DNA of 64,000 nucleotides from Thiohalobacter sp. IOR34 (GCF_030406045.1 NZ_CP128988.1:1833438-1897437), one strand, 5' to 3'; shown: positions 9,532-18,102, numbered from the stretch's first letter. Notes: generated by a model from the sequence alone, not told the origin. Program-made: numbers and translations.

Positions 9532-11715
9532 ATGAGTTCAACGCTAGCACATTCCGATGACATCCTGCCCGTCGAACTCGAGCGCATCGCCGAGGCCCGT
9601 CACCATGACCCCTTCGCCATACTCGGCCGGCATCCCTGGGAGGACGGCGAGCAGGTGCTGGTCTACCTGCCGGGCGCGGACCGGGTGCGGCTGCTCGACA
9701 TCGATGCCCCGCTGAGCCGTCTGGGAGATTCCGATTTCTTCCGCTGGCAGGGGCCGGCGGGGCGCCTGCCGGAACGCTATCGGCTGGAATGGCAGGACGC
9801 CCAGGGCAGCCATCAGGGCTACGACCCCTACTGCTTCCCGCCCCAGCTGGCGGACTTCGACCTGCACCTGTTCGGCGAGGGCCGCCACTGGCATGCCTAC
9901 CGCTTCCTGGGCGCCCACCTGACGCGGGTCGACGGCATCTCCGGGGTCTGCTTCGCGGTCTGGGCGCCGAATGCCGAGCGGGTGAGTGTGATCGGCGACT
10001 TCAACCAGTGGGACGGGCGGCGCCATCCGATGCGGGTGCGCGGCGGCAGCGGCGTCTGGGAACTGTTCCTGCCCGGGATGCCGGCCGGCCAGTTCTACAA
10101 GTTCGAGATCCGCCACCGCAACAGCGGCGCCATCCTGGTCAAGAGCGACCCCTACGGCCAGCAGTTCGAGCTGCGCCCCGGTACCGCCGCCCTGGTACCC
10201 GCCCCCACCCAGCACCGCTGGGCCGACGAGGGGTGGATGCTGCAGCGCCGCGACGCGGACTGGCAGCAGCGGCCGATGTCGATCTACGAGGTGCATCTAG
10301 GCTCCTGGCAGCGGGGACCGGACGGCGGTTTCCTCAGCTACCGGGAGCTGGCCGAACGGCTGATCCCCTATGCCGCCGAGCAGGGCTTCACCCATGTCGA
10401 GCTGCTGCCAGTCACCGAGCATCCACTGGATGCTTCCTGGGGCTACCAGACCACCGGCTATTTCGCACCGACCAGCCGCTTCGGCAGTCCTGACGACTTC
10501 CGCTTTTTCGTCGACCAGTGTCACCAGCACGGGCTCGGCGTGATCCTCGACTGGGCACCGGCGCATTTCCCACGCGATGCCTTCGCCCTGGCCGCCTTCG
10601 ACGGCGAGCCACTGTACGAACACGCCGACCCGCGACGCGGCGAACACCGCGACTGGGGCACGCTGATCTTCAACTACGGCCGCAAGGAGGTGAAGAACTT
10701 CCTGCTCGCCAGCGCCGTCTACTGGCTGGAGGAATTCCACATCGACGGCCTGCGTGTCGATGCCGTGGCCTCGATGATCTACCTCGACTACTCCCGCGAG
10801 GAAGGCGACTGGCTGCCCAACCAGTACGGCGGCAACGAGAACCTGGAAGCCATCGACTTCCTGCGCGAACTCAACCAGGTCACCCACGGCCAGCACCCTG
10901 GCTCGGTGATGATCGCCGAGGAATCCACCGCCTGGCCACAGGTCACCCGGCCGCCCTGGGTCGGCGGCCTGGGCTTCTCCATGAAATGGAACATGGGCTG
11001 GATGCACGACACCCTGGACTACCTGAGCAAGGACCCGGTGTTCCGCCATTTCCACCACGACCAGCTCACCTTCGGCCTGCTCTATGCCTTCACCGAGAAC
11101 TTCGTGCTGCCCTTCTCGCATGACGAGGTGGTGCACGGCAAGGCCTCCATGCTGCACAAGATGCCCGGTGACGAGTGGCAGCAGTTCGCCAACCTGCGCC
11201 TGCTGTACAGCTACCAGTGGACCTACCCCGGCAAGAAACTGCTGTTCATGGGCTCGGAATTCGGCCAGCGCCCGGAATGGAACTTCGACGCCAGCCTGGA
11301 ATGGCCGGCGCTGGACTACCCGCCGCATGCCGGGGTACAGGCCCTGGTCCGCGACCTGAACCGCATCTACCGGGAACAGCCGGCGCTGCACCGCCACGAC
11401 TTCAGCGCCGAGGGCTTCGAGTGGATCGACTGCCACGACGCCGCCCAGTCGGTGATCAGCTACCAGCGCCGGGATGGCGAGGAACGGATCCTGGTGGTAC
11501 TCAACTTCACCCCGGTGGTCCGCCACGACTATCGCCTAGGCGTCCCCCGATCCGGCTACTACCGGGTGCTGCTGAACTCGGATTCGGAATACTACGGTGG
11601 CAGCAACATCGGCGAGGCCGGCGCCCACAGCGAGGACATCCCCTGGATGGGCCATCCCCAATCCATCCGTCTCACCCTGCCGCCGCTCGGTGCCCTGCTG
11701 CTGCGCCTCGACTGA
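9532..11715 (+). CDS. glgB: 1,4-alpha-glucan branching enzyme (GH13)
   Basis: Forms alpha-1,6 branches in glycogen. Starting at the ATG at 9532 the protein has 727 residues, the length of E. coli GlgB; in-frame starts at 9442 and further upstream exist but would add non-conserved residues. It has N1 and CBM48 modules, then a GH13 barrel. Catalytic segments are [18 protein letters not shown] (nucleophile Asp410), [12 protein letters not shown] (Glu463) and [13 protein letters not shown]. The upstream ribosome site is weak. It is divergent from glgC and convergent with mog. Confidence 0.96.
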   Translation: MSSTLAHSDDILPVELERIAEARHHDPFAILGRHPWEDGEQVLVYLPGADRVRLLDIDAPLSRLGDSDFFRWQGPAGRLPERYRLEWQDAQGSHQGYDPYCFPPQLADFDLHLFGEGRHWHAYRFLGAHLTRVDGISGVCFAVWAPNAERVSVIGDFNQWDGRRHPMRVRGGSGVWELFLPGMPAGQFYKFEIRHRNSGAILVKSDPYGQQFELRPGTAALVPAPTQHRWADEGWMLQRRDADWQQRPMSIYEVHLGSWQRGPDGGFLSYRELAERLIPYAAEQGFTHVELLPVTEHPLDASWGYQTTGYFAPTSRFGSPDDFRFFVDQCHQHGLGVILDWAPAHFPRDAFALAAFDGEPLYEHADPRRGEHRDWGTLIFNYGRKEVKNFLLASAVYWLEEFHIDGLRVDAVASMIYLDYSREEGDWLPNQYGGNENLEAIDFLRELNQVTHGQHPGSVMIAEESTAWPQVTRPPWVGGLGFSMKWNMGWMHDTLDYLSKDPVFRHFHHDQLTFGLLYAFTENFVLPFSHDEVVHGKASMLHKMPGDEWQQFANLRLLYSYQWTYPGKKLLFMGSEFGQRPEWNFDASLEWPALDYPPHAGVQALVRDLNRIYREQPALHRHDFSAEGFEWIDCHDAAQSVISYQRRDGEERILVVLNFTPVVRHDYRLGVPRSGYYRVLLNSDSEYYGGSNIGEAGAHSEDIPWMGHPQSIRLTLPPLGALLLRLD

Positions 11716-11786
11716 ACGCCGGCCACAGGTTCAGGCGGCAGGTATCCGCCCCGGGTTCCGACTGAAACCGGAAATCAACAGGCACC

Positions 11787-12326
11787 CTATTTCTTCTTCG
11801 GCCGGAAGGCCTTGATCAACGCCTCGTCGGTCTCCAGAAAAGGGCCTTCCAGCAGGTCGATGCAGTAGGGGACGGCCGGGAACACCGCTTCCAGACAGTC
11901 ACCGATGGCCGAGGGCTTGCCGGGCAGATTGATGAGCAGCGTCTGGCCGCGGATGCCAGCCGTCTGCCGGGAGAGGATGGCGGTGGGCACGTACTGCAGC
12001 GACACCGAGCGCATCAGCTCGCCGAAACCCGGCATCATCTTCTCGCACACCGCCTCGGTCGCCTCGGGGGTGATGTCGCGCGCCGCCGGTCCGGTGCCAC
12101 CGGTGGTCACCACCAGGCAACAGCCCTGCTCGTCGCACAGCTCGCGCAACACGGCCTCCACCTGCGGCTGCTCGTCGGGCACCAGTCGGGCGACCGGCTC
12201 CCAGGGGCTCTGCAACACCCGCTCCAGCCACTCGCGGATGGCCGGACCGCCGAGATCCTCGTATTCGCCGCGGCTGGCGCGGTCGGAGACGGTGACGATG
12301 CCGATGCGGGCGACGGGGCTGTTCAT
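11787..12326 (-). CDS. mog: Molybdopterin adenylyltransferase
   Basis: Adenylates molybdopterin before molybdate insertion. The 179 residues show the MogA motifs GIVTVSDRASRGEYEDLGGP, VVTTGGTGPAARDITPEAT and LLINLPGKPSAIGDCLEAVF. The C-terminus is basic (KAFRPKKK). It lies apart from any other moa/moe genes except the MoaD-like gene transcribed away from it. A half-copy of a palindromic repeat sits in the spacer between them. Confidence 0.94.
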   Translation of the reverse strand: MNSPVARIGIVTVSDRASRGEYEDLGGPAIREWLERVLQSPWEPVARLVPDEQPQVEAVLRELCDEQGCCLVVTTGGTGPAARDITPEATEAVCEKMMPGFGELMRSVSLQYVPTAILSRQTAGIRGQTLLINLPGKPSAIGDCLEAVFPAVPYCIDLLEGPFLETDEALIKAFRPKKK

Positions 12327-12346
12327 CTCTGCGCTTCTCCCAGGCT

Positions 12347-12385
12347 GTGTTATGAACCCGGCATATTGGGTGGCCGGGTGGGTTA
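12347..12385. repeat. Solo half-copy of the 1902-2097 palindromic end
   Basis: The stretch TGAACCCGGCATATTGGGTG followed by GCCGGGTGGGTTAA resembles the right end of the 1902-2097 element (ACGGCATATTCAGTTACCGGGTTAA). It lies in the 152-bp divergent spacer between mog and the MoaD-like gene. No second arm is seen. Confidence 0.45.
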
Positions 12386-12478
12386 AGACCGCCAGTATAG
12401 CAAAGCCCCTCCCCTGCCAGTCGCCAGTCCAGTATCATCTTCCCCCATTCCGCTCTCATTCCCGAGGACAGCGAAACC

Positions 12479-12733
12479 ATGATCAAGATTCTCTATTTCG
12501 GCTCCCTGCCCGACCTGCTCGGCCGCGGCAGGGAGGAGATGTTCCTGCCCAAGACGGTGAAGACCAGCCGTGATCTGCTGCACTACCTGGCCCAGCGCGG
12601 TGAGGAGTGGCAGCAGGGGCTGGACGAAGCGCGCATCACCCTTACCGTGAACCGCGAGTTCAGGGAGCTGGATGCCCCGCTGGAAGACGGCGACGAGGTC
12701 GCCATCGTCTCCAAGGGCCTGGGCCGGCTCTGA
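12479..12733 (+). CDS. MoaD/ThiS-family beta-grasp protein without C-terminal Gly-Gly
   Basis: The 84 residues align along their full length with MoaD, the sulfur-carrier subunit of molybdopterin synthase: MIKILYFGSLPDLLGRG at the start, TVNREFRELDAPLEDGDEVA near the end. True MoaD ends in ...FFPPVTGG, whose last glycine is thiocarboxylated. Here the chain ends VAIVSKGLGRL, so the reactive tail is absent. Neither other frame restores a GG end, so a simple frameshift does not explain it. It may be a non-carrier paralogue or a degenerate MoaD. DUF3108 follows after 8 nt, suggesting one transcript. Confidence 0.8.
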   Translation: MIKILYFGSLPDLLGRGREEMFLPKTVKTSRDLLHYLAQRGEEWQQGLDEARITLTVNREFRELDAPLEDGDEVAIVSKGLGRL

Positions 12734-12741
12734 GAGACCCG

Positions 12742-13575
12742 ATGCGCCCCCTGCACGCCCCGGCCGCCCTGCTCCTTGCGCTGCTGCTCAGCGGCCCGCT
12801 GGCGGCCGCCGGCTGGGACGGCCGTCTGGAACGGTTGCGCTTCGATATCCGCTGGCTGTTCATCCCGGCCGGCACGGCCATCATCCAGACCCGGACCGGG
12901 GCAGCGCCGGACGAGGTGCGGCTGCGCATCGAGGCCTGCTCCAACCGGCTGCTGGACACCTTCTACCCGGTGCGCGACCAGGTGCTGGCCGAGGCGCGAC
13001 TGACGCCGGCCGGCCTGCAGCCACGGCGCTATCGCTACCGGCAGCGGGAAGGCAGCCATCACAGCGATCTGCAGATCGACTTCGAGGCAGGGGGGCGACT
13101 CGTCTACCGGGACCTGGAGAACAACGAGACGCTGGCCTTCGAGGTGCCGGCCGGCACCCTGGACATGGCCAGCGCCCTGTTTGCGACCCGCCGTCTGCCG
13201 CTGCAGGTGGGTGATCGCTATCGACTCCCGGTATTCGACCGCAAGCAGGCCTATTCGCTGGAGATCGAGGTGCTGCGCCGTGAGGCGCTCGACACCATGC
13301 TGGGAGACGCCACCCCGACCCTGGTCATCCACCCGCGCCTGCAGAGCGAAGGGATCTTCAAGCGCACCGGTGAAATCTTCATCTGGCTGACGGACGATGC
13401 CGCGCACATCCCGGTGCGCATGCAGTCCAAGGTCCGCATCGGCAGTGTGATCAGCGAACTGCGGGCCATCGAACGCCAGTCGGCCGAAGCGGCGGGGGAC
13501 AGCGGTCTGCTTTGCGAGCGGCCGGGCAAGGGCCACTCGCCCAAGAGACGGGAGGCCCCAGACCATGCTGGATGA
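12742..13575 (+). CDS. DUF3108 domain protein, exported
   Basis: A 277-residue protein of unknown function. The first 23 residues form a signal peptide (MRPLHAPAALLLALLLSG, cleavage after LAAA). The rest matches the DUF3108 pattern: RLRFDIRWLFIPAGTAII, YPVRDQVLAEARLTP, YRQREGSHHSDLQIDF, and a C-terminal EIFIWLTDDAAHIPVRMQSK ending in GSVISEL. Such proteins are predicted periplasmic or outer-membrane-associated beta-rich proteins. The gene overlaps the next small membrane-protein gene by 11 nt. Confidence 0.82.
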   Translation: MRPLHAPAALLLALLLSGPLAAAGWDGRLERLRFDIRWLFIPAGTAIIQTRTGAAPDEVRLRIEACSNRLLDTFYPVRDQVLAEARLTPAGLQPRRYRYRQREGSHHSDLQIDFEAGGRLVYRDLENNETLAFEVPAGTLDMASALFATRRLPLQVGDRYRLPVFDRKQAYSLEIEVLRREALDTMLGDATPTLVIHPRLQSEGIFKRTGEIFIWLTDDAAHIPVRMQSKVRIGSVISELRAIERQSAEAAGDSGLLCERPGKGHSPKRREAPDHAG

Positions 13576-13744
13576 ACTCCTCAGCCGCGTAGCCGAAAGC
13601 GAGGTCAGGCTTTGGCCGCTGGCGATCGGCTGGACCCTGGTATCACTGCTACACCTCTATGGCTGGCGGCGCCCCGCCTGGTTTGCCACGGCCGGCATGC
13701 TGATCGTCAGCTATGCCGTACTCTCGGTGGCACTACGCGGCTAG
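13565..13744 (+). CDS. 59-residue two-helix membrane protein
   Basis: Not a recognised family. The frame starts with an ATG at 13565, overlapping the end of the DUF3108 gene by 11 nt, and a GGGAGG ribosome site lies just upstream within that gene. The product begins MLDELLSRVAESEVRLWPL, then has two hydrophobic spans (LAIGWTLVSLLHLYGW and WFATAGMLIVSYAVLSVAL). The TAG stop is followed by TAGCCCGGATAGCTCTCCGG, which resembles the dispersed element end only in its first ten bases. Overlap and ribosome site support it being real. Confidence 0.6.
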   Translation: MLDELLSRVAESEVRLWPLAIGWTLVSLLHLYGWRRPAWFATAGMLIVSYAVLSVALRG

Positions 13745-13833
13745 CCCGGATAGCTCTCCGGATGAAGGCAGGCACCGCGCCCCCTAATTCACTGGCGCGG
13801 CAGCGTGACGGGCGATGCACACCACCTATCTCG

Positions 13834-14403
13834 ATCGCGGCCTGGAGGCCGCTCCTACAGGCACATTGGACCGCCATGCCCCGCAGGAGCGGCGGCCACG
13901 CCGCGATTGTGGCGGTCAAGCCCATCGCGGCCTGGAGGCCGCTCCTACAGGCATGTTGGGCCGCCAGCCCCCGCAGGCGCGGCGGCCACGCCGCGATTGT
14001 GGCGGTCAAGCCCATCGCGGCCTGGAGGCCGCTCCTACAGGCATGTTGGACCGCCAGCCCCCGCAGGCGCGGCGGCCACGCCGCGATTGTGGCGGTCAAG
14101 CCCATCGCGGCCTGGAGGCCGCTCCTACAGGCACGTTGGGCCGCCATGCCCCGCAGGAGCGGCGGCCACGCCGCGATTGTGGCGGTCAAGCCCATCGCGG
14201 CCTGGAGGCCGCTCCTACAGGCATGTTGGACCGCCAGCCCCCGCAGGAGCGGCGGCCACGCCGCGATTTGGCGGTCAAATCCATCGCGGCCTGGAGGCCG
14301 CTCCTACAGGCATGTTGGACCGCCATGCCCCGCAGGAGCGGCGGCCACGCCGCGATTGTGGCGGTCAAGCCCATCGCGGCCTGGAGGCCGCTCCTACAGG
14401 CAC
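13834..14403. repeat. Tandem array of REP pairs, about 90-bp unit, seven copies
   Basis: The REP motif GCGGCCTGGAGGCCGCTCC begins near 13834, 13924, 14014, 14104, 14194, 14283 and 14373, a period of 90 bp (once 89). Each unit also contains an opposite-facing REP, CAGGAGCGGCGGCCACGCC, so a unit is a BIME-like inverted pair. Units differ at a few positions (GCATGTTGGACC versus GCACGTTGGGCC; GCAGGCGC versus GCAGGAGC). Because 90 is divisible by 3, several frames stay open through it, but no gene is indicated. It fills the gap between the small membrane-protein gene and the amrS stop. Confidence 0.92.
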
Positions 14404-14406
14404 GTT

Positions 14407-15507
14407 TTATACCTCAGGAAAATCCACCAACCGGACCGGCAGGCGCCGCGCCCCCCAGTCGCCGGGCCGCTCCTCGAACACGCCGGCCACCGGTGTGCCA
14501 CAGTCGGCGCACTTGCCGTCGTGAATGTTCCATTCGCTGAGCACGTACCAGTCACGACCGATCAGGACCTTGCCGCAGTTGTGGCAATAGGTGCTCTCCC
14601 CGGCCTTGTCGTGGACATTGCCGGTGTAGGCATAGCGCACGCCGTTCTCGAGGGCGATCTCGCGCGCGCGGACCAGGGTCTGCTGCGGGGTCGAGGGGTA
14701 GTCCAGCATCTTGTAGTCGGGATGGAAGGCGGTGAAGTGCATGGGCACGTCCGGCCCCAGATGCTCGACCACCCACTGGGTCATCTCGTTCAGCTCCTTG
14801 TCCGAATCGTTCTCCCCCGGGATCAACAGGGTGGTGGTCTCGACCCAGACATCGGTCTCCTGCTTGAGGTACTGCAGGGTGTCCAGCACCGGCTGCAGAT
14901 GGCCGCCGGTGATCTTCCAGTAGAAACGTTCGGTGAAGGCCTTGAGGTCGACATTGGCCGCATCCATATGGGCGAAGAATTCCTTGCGCGGCTCCTCGCA
15001 GATGTAGCCGGCGGTCACGGCCACCGACTTGATGCCGCGTTCATGGCAGGCATCCGCCACGTCGATGGCATATTCATGGAAGATCACCGGGTCGTTGTAG
15101 GTATAGGCCACGCTACGACAGCCGAGCTGTTCGGCGACCCGGGCGATCTTCTCCGGTGATGCCTGGTCGGCCAGGGTGTCGGTCTCGCGTGACTTGCTGA
15201 TGTCCCAGTTCTGGCAGAACTTGCAGGCCAGATTGCAACCGGCGGTACCGAAGGACAACACCGGAGTTCCCGGCAGGAAATGGTTGAGCGGTTTCTTCTC
15301 GATGGGATCGACACAGAAGCCGCTGGAACGGCCGTAGGTGGTGAGTACGATCTTGCCGCCCTGGTTGGCGCGTACGAAACAGAGTCCGCGTTGGCCCTCG
15401 TGCAGCTTGCAATAGCGGGGGCAGAGGTCGCACTGCACCCGCTTCTCGTCCAGTCGATGCCAGTAACGGGTCTCGACCGTGTTCTCGGCGATCAGTTCTC
15501 TGCTCAT
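14407..15507 (-). CDS. amrS: AmmeMemoRadiSam system radical SAM enzyme
   Basis: A 366-residue radical SAM protein of the PflA-like group. The cluster motif is CNLACKFC (Cys91, Cys95, Cys98). Extra cysteine pairs flank it: CDLCPRYC at residues 26-33 and a C-terminal CHNCGK...CADCGTP ribbon. The start at 15507 has a GGAGGG site six bases upstream; an in-frame ATG at 15528 is less well placed. It is divergent from the genes for the Memo-like and AMMECR1-like proteins, which complete the conserved three-gene set. The reaction is unknown. The gene ends immediately beside the 90-bp REP array. Confidence 0.93.
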   Translation of the reverse strand: MSRELIAENTVETRYWHRLDEKRVQCDLCPRYCKLHEGQRGLCFVRANQGGKIVLTTYGRSSGFCVDPIEKKPLNHFLPGTPVLSFGTAGCNLACKFCQNWDISKSRETDTLADQASPEKIARVAEQLGCRSVAYTYNDPVIFHEYAIDVADACHERGIKSVAVTAGYICEEPRKEFFAHMDAANVDLKAFTERFYWKITGGHLQPVLDTLQYLKQETDVWVETTTLLIPGENDSDKELNEMTQWVVEHLGPDVPMHFTAFHPDYKMLDYPSTPQQTLVRAREIALENGVRYAYTGNVHDKAGESTYCHNCGKVLIGRDWYVLSEWNIHDGKCADCGTPVAGVFEERPGDWGARRLPVRLVDFPEV

Positions 15508-15679
15508 GACAGCCCTCCCCTCCGGCATCGCGCATGGCAGCACAGCCGTGCCGACCATACCATTATCGGGAAGTTGAGGGCGGCAACGGGATTTCTCAAG
15601 CCTGGGGACTTGCCCGAGTCACCTGCATGAAGCCCCCTCGGCCTTGAAAGCGGACGCCGGCACTCCGATATTCTCAATT

Positions 15680-15710
15680 ATTAACCCGGCAACTAAATAT
15701 GCCGTGTTAA
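15680..15710. repeat. Solo half-copy of the 1902-2097 palindromic end
   Basis: TTAACCCGGCAACTAAATAT followed by GCCGTGTTAA matches the end of the 1902-2097 element with few changes. It directly abuts the dispersed element that starts at 15713, so two repeat families are nested or adjacent here. Confidence 0.5.
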
Positions 15711-15712
15711 GA

Positions 15713-15888
15713 ACCCGGATATTGCACCAAGGATTCGATGCTCAGGGCGAGGCTGCCTTGCCAGCCTCGGCCTGACATCGAACAGGCACAAACTGTAACA
15801 GGGCGCAATTGCTCGCAGAAGGAATCACTGCCTTGATAACTACCGGAAAAATTACGCATTCAAGGCCGCCTTCGTGCAATATGCGGGC
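15713..15888. repeat. Dispersed palindromic element, copy 1
   Basis: It runs from ACCCGGATATTGCACCAAGG to an inverted end CCTTCGTGCAATATGCGGGC. It contains the family core (GCCTGACATCGAACAGGCAC then AAACTGTAAC). Its right arm (AATTACGCATTCAAGGCCGC) is almost the same as the arm of copy 5 at 53774 in reverse. It fills the divergent spacer between amrS and the Memo-like gene, which otherwise shows nothing notable in 15508-15680. Confidence 0.8.
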
Positions 15889-15921
15889 GAGCACCGGCCC
15901 GACCCGCAGGGAGCCATTGCC

Positions 15922-16707
15922 ATGACCATCCGCCCCCCCGCCGTTGCCGGGGCCTTCTACCCCGATGACCCGCAGGAACTGCACCAGATGCTCCTCGGTT
16001 TCCTCGCCGAGGTGCCACGCGCCGCGAGCGAGGCGCCGAAGGCGATCATCGTGCCCCATGCCGGCTACATCTACTCCGGACCGATCGCGGCCCAGGCCTA
16101 TGTCCGCCTGCTGCCCGCCCGCGAGCGCATCCGCCGGGTGGTGCTGCTTGGGCCCGCCCACCGGGTGCCGATCCGCGGCCTGGCGGCGAGCAGCGCCGAC
16201 GCCTTCCGCACGCCGCTCGGCGACGTGCCCCTGGACAGGGCCGCCATCGACACCCTGCTCGACCTGCCGCAGGTCCAGCTGCGCGACGACGCCCACGCCC
16301 TGGAACACAGCCTGGAGGTACAACTGCCCTTCCTGCAGGAGGTACTGGACGATTTCGCGCTGGTACCGCTGGTGGTCGGCGACGCCAGCGACGCCGAAGT
16401 GGCCGAGGTGCTGGAACGGCTCTGGGATGGCCCCGAGACCCTGATCGTGATCAGCTCCGATCTCAGCCACTATCACGACTACGCCACGGCCCAGGCCATG
16501 GACCGCGCCACTTCCCAGGCCATCGAGGCCCTGGCGCCGGAACAGATCGCCCAGGAACAGGCCTGTGGCCGCATCCCCGTGGCCGGACTGCTGCAAGCGG
16601 CCCGCCATCACGGCCTGCAGGCACACACCGTCGACCTGCGCAACTCCGGCGACACTGCAGGTCCCCGCGACCAGGTAGTGGGTTATGGTGCCTATGCCCT
16701 CCAGTGA
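15922..16707 (+). CDS. amrB: AmmeMemoRadiSam system protein B (Memo-like)
   Basis: A 261-residue member of the MEMO1 family, related in fold to non-haem-iron dioxygenases. Family signatures are PAVAGAFYPDDPQELHQML, VPHAGYIYSGPIAAQAY, VVLLGPAHRVP, EHSLEVQLPFLQEVL and ISSDLSHYH, carrying the conserved histidines. I chose the ATG at 15922 because it precedes the conserved start and has an AGGGAG site; a start at 15874 would lie inside a dispersed repeat. It overlaps the next gene by 23 nt, indicating coupling. Function in bacteria is not established. Confidence 0.93.
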   Translation: MTIRPPAVAGAFYPDDPQELHQMLLGFLAEVPRAASEAPKAIIVPHAGYIYSGPIAAQAYVRLLPARERIRRVVLLGPAHRVPIRGLAASSADAFRTPLGDVPLDRAAIDTLLDLPQVQLRDDAHALEHSLEVQLPFLQEVLDDFALVPLVVGDASDAEVAEVLERLWDGPETLIVISSDLSHYHDYATAQAMDRATSQAIEALAPEQIAQEQACGRIPVAGLLQAARHHGLQAHTVDLRNSGDTAGPRDQVVGYGAYALQ

Positions 16708-17263
16708 GCGGCGCCTCTCCGACGCCCAGCGCGCGGTGTTGCTGGCCGTCGCCCGGGACGCCATCCGCCACGGGCTGGAGACCGGCCAGCCATTGCAGCT
16801 GCGGCCGGAGGACTTCGATCCGCTGCTCCAGCAACCGGGGGCAGCCTTCGTCACCCTGCAGTCGCGGGGCCAGCTGCGCGGCTGCATCGGCAGCCTGGAG
16901 GCCCACCGGCCGCTGGTCGTCGACGTCGCCGAGAACGCCTTTGCCGCCGCCTTCCGAGACCCGCGCTTCCCGCCGCTGTCGCCGGCTGAATTCGACGACC
17001 TGGAGATCCACATCTCGGTGCTTTCGCCACCGACGCCGGTCGAGTTCTCCAGCGAGGCCGATCTGCTGTCCCGGTTGCGGCCGGGCATCGACGGCCTGAT
17101 CCTGGAGGACAGGGGCCGGCGCGGTACCTTCCTGCCGTCGGTCTGGGACCAGCTGCCGGACCGCGAACAGTTCTTGCAACACCTGAAGCTGAAGGCCGGT
17201 CTGCCACCCGACCACTGGTCCGACAGCCTGCGTGTCTGGCGCTACACCACCGAATCCTTCTAG
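16685..17263 (+). CDS. amrA: AmmeMemoRadiSam system protein A (AMMECR1-like)
   Basis: A 192-residue AMMECR1-domain protein. The invariant LRGCIGS motif is present (QLRGCIGSLEAHRPLVVDV), followed by AAFRDPRFPPLSPAEFDDLEI and GRRGTFLPSVWDQLPDR. The start overlaps the Memo-like gene; an internal ATG at 16694 is an alternative. The stop codon TAG at 17261-17263 is itself the first three bases of dispersed element copy 2. Gene fusions and neighbourhoods in other genomes link this family to Memo and the radical SAM enzyme, but no reaction is known. Confidence 0.93.
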   Translation: MVPMPSSERRLSDAQRAVLLAVARDAIRHGLETGQPLQLRPEDFDPLLQQPGAAFVTLQSRGQLRGCIGSLEAHRPLVVDVAENAFAAAFRDPRFPPLSPAEFDDLEIHISVLSPPTPVEFSSEADLLSRLRPGIDGLILEDRGRRGTFLPSVWDQLPDREQFLQHLKLKAGLPPDHWSDSLRVWRYTTESF

Positions 17264-17420
17264 CCCGGATATTGCACCAAGGCGGCGTGCATGAAGGGGG
17301 TTCGTGCTGTAATACAGGGACGATATGGCCAGGAAAAGCCCCCTGGGCGGGTTACGGTTTGTGCCTATTCGAATGCCAGGCCGACTCTGGCTGCGCGTCC
17401 TGGGTGCAATATCCGGGCTA
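17261..17420. repeat. Dispersed palindromic element, copy 2
   Basis: The ends are TAGCCCGGATATTGCACCAA and, inverted, GGGTGCAATATCCGGGCTA. Internal arm AAGGGGGTTCGTGCTGTAAT and core GGTTTGTGCCTATTCGAATG are shared (reverse-complemented) with copy 3. The remaining 17421-17529 shows no gene. Confidence 0.82.
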
Positions 17421-17529
17421 AAGGCGACCCGCATGATCGCAGGGCAGGCTGGTATATGGATCGGGAACTCGTAAGCCGGCAATGTGCCTGTTCGATTGAC
17501 TCCGGGCATTGCCCGTGGGGGGGCGCCCG

Positions 17530-17605
17530 ATCGCGGCCTGGAGGCCGCTCCTACGACAACACATTGTACCGCCATGCCCCGTAGGAGCGGCCTCCAGGCC
17601 GCGAT
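17530..17605. repeat. REP pair (BIME-like)
   Basis: Two facing copies of the REP motif, ATCGCGGCCTGGAGGCCGCT at 17530 and its reverse complement ending GCCGCGAT at 17605, separated by 26 bp. It lies just downstream of the GYF-like gene stop. Confidence 0.85.
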
Positions 17606-17622
17606 GCGGCGCGAAGTGCCGC

Positions 17623-18102
17623 CTAGCCCGGCAGCAGCCAGCCCAGCGCCCCCAGGGTGAGGACCGCCAGCAACAACGGCCGCCACAGTCGCTGCCCGGT
17701 TGGCGCCTGCAGCAGCCGGTAGAGACGGCGGTAACGGACCAGGGCCGGTGACTCCGGCCGGCGACGGTCCCGCCCTCGGCGCTCCACGCCGCCGGCCACG
17801 ACCATGCGCCGGGCAGGGAGACGTCGCTCCCGGCCGCTGCGCTCATCGACCCGGGCGCGCGCCGCGAGCAGGCGCTGGCGGCCGAGCGGGCCCGCGGCCG
17901 TCCTCATCACCGCCGGCAGCAACTCGGGGCGCAGCCGCAGCGGCCGCCAGCAGCGTTGATCCGAACTCAGTTCATCCTCCTCCCGCAGCCGGCCAAGCAG
18001 CATGTGCCGCTGCAGCTCCTCCAGGACAAAGGGTCCACGCACCTGGCCCTGACGCCGCGTGTACCACAGCACCTCACCCCTCGCCTCGATCCGTTCCGAC
18101 AT
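17623..18102 (-). CDS. GYF_2-like (DUF4339) protein with C-terminal membrane helix
   Basis: A 159-residue protein. The N-terminal 50 residues resemble a GYF_2 domain: GEVLWYTRRQGQVRGPFVLE, then LLGRLREEDELSSDQRCWRP. A very basic linker rich in Arg (DERSGRERRLPARR, GRDRRRPESP) follows, and the C-terminus is one hydrophobic helix (RPLLLAVLTLGALGWLLPG). I take the start at 18102 because of the GGGGGGC tract upstream; 18129 is an alternative. It is divergent from the second FliK-like gene across about 150 bp. Function is unknown; tail-anchored topology is inference. Confidence 0.7.
   Translation of the reverse strand: MSERIEARGEVLWYTRRQGQVRGPFVLEELQRHMLLGRLREEDELSSDQRCWRPLRLRPELLPAVMRTAAGPLGRQRLLAARARVDERSGRERRLPARRMVVAGGVERRGRDRRRPESPALVRYRRLYRLLQAPTGQRLWRPLLLAVLTLGALGWLLPG

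Noticed and set aside
12700-12741. A frameshift hiding a normal Gly-Gly end in the MoaD-like gene
   Set aside because: Neither of the other two forward frames across this stretch gives a PP-x-x-GG tail, so a single-base error does not restore it.
13834-14403. Possible CRISPR array
   Set aside because: The unit is 90 bp and repeated throughout, with no unique spacers, no 25-40 bp direct repeat and no cas genes. The 112-bp array at 42246-42738 fails for the same reasons.
13612-15159. A 515-codon open frame on the plus strand with 30-residue repeats
   Set aside because: It runs through the 90-bp REP array, whose length is a multiple of 3, and then antisense through all of amrS. Its composition is that of translated repeats, with no domain or ribosome site.
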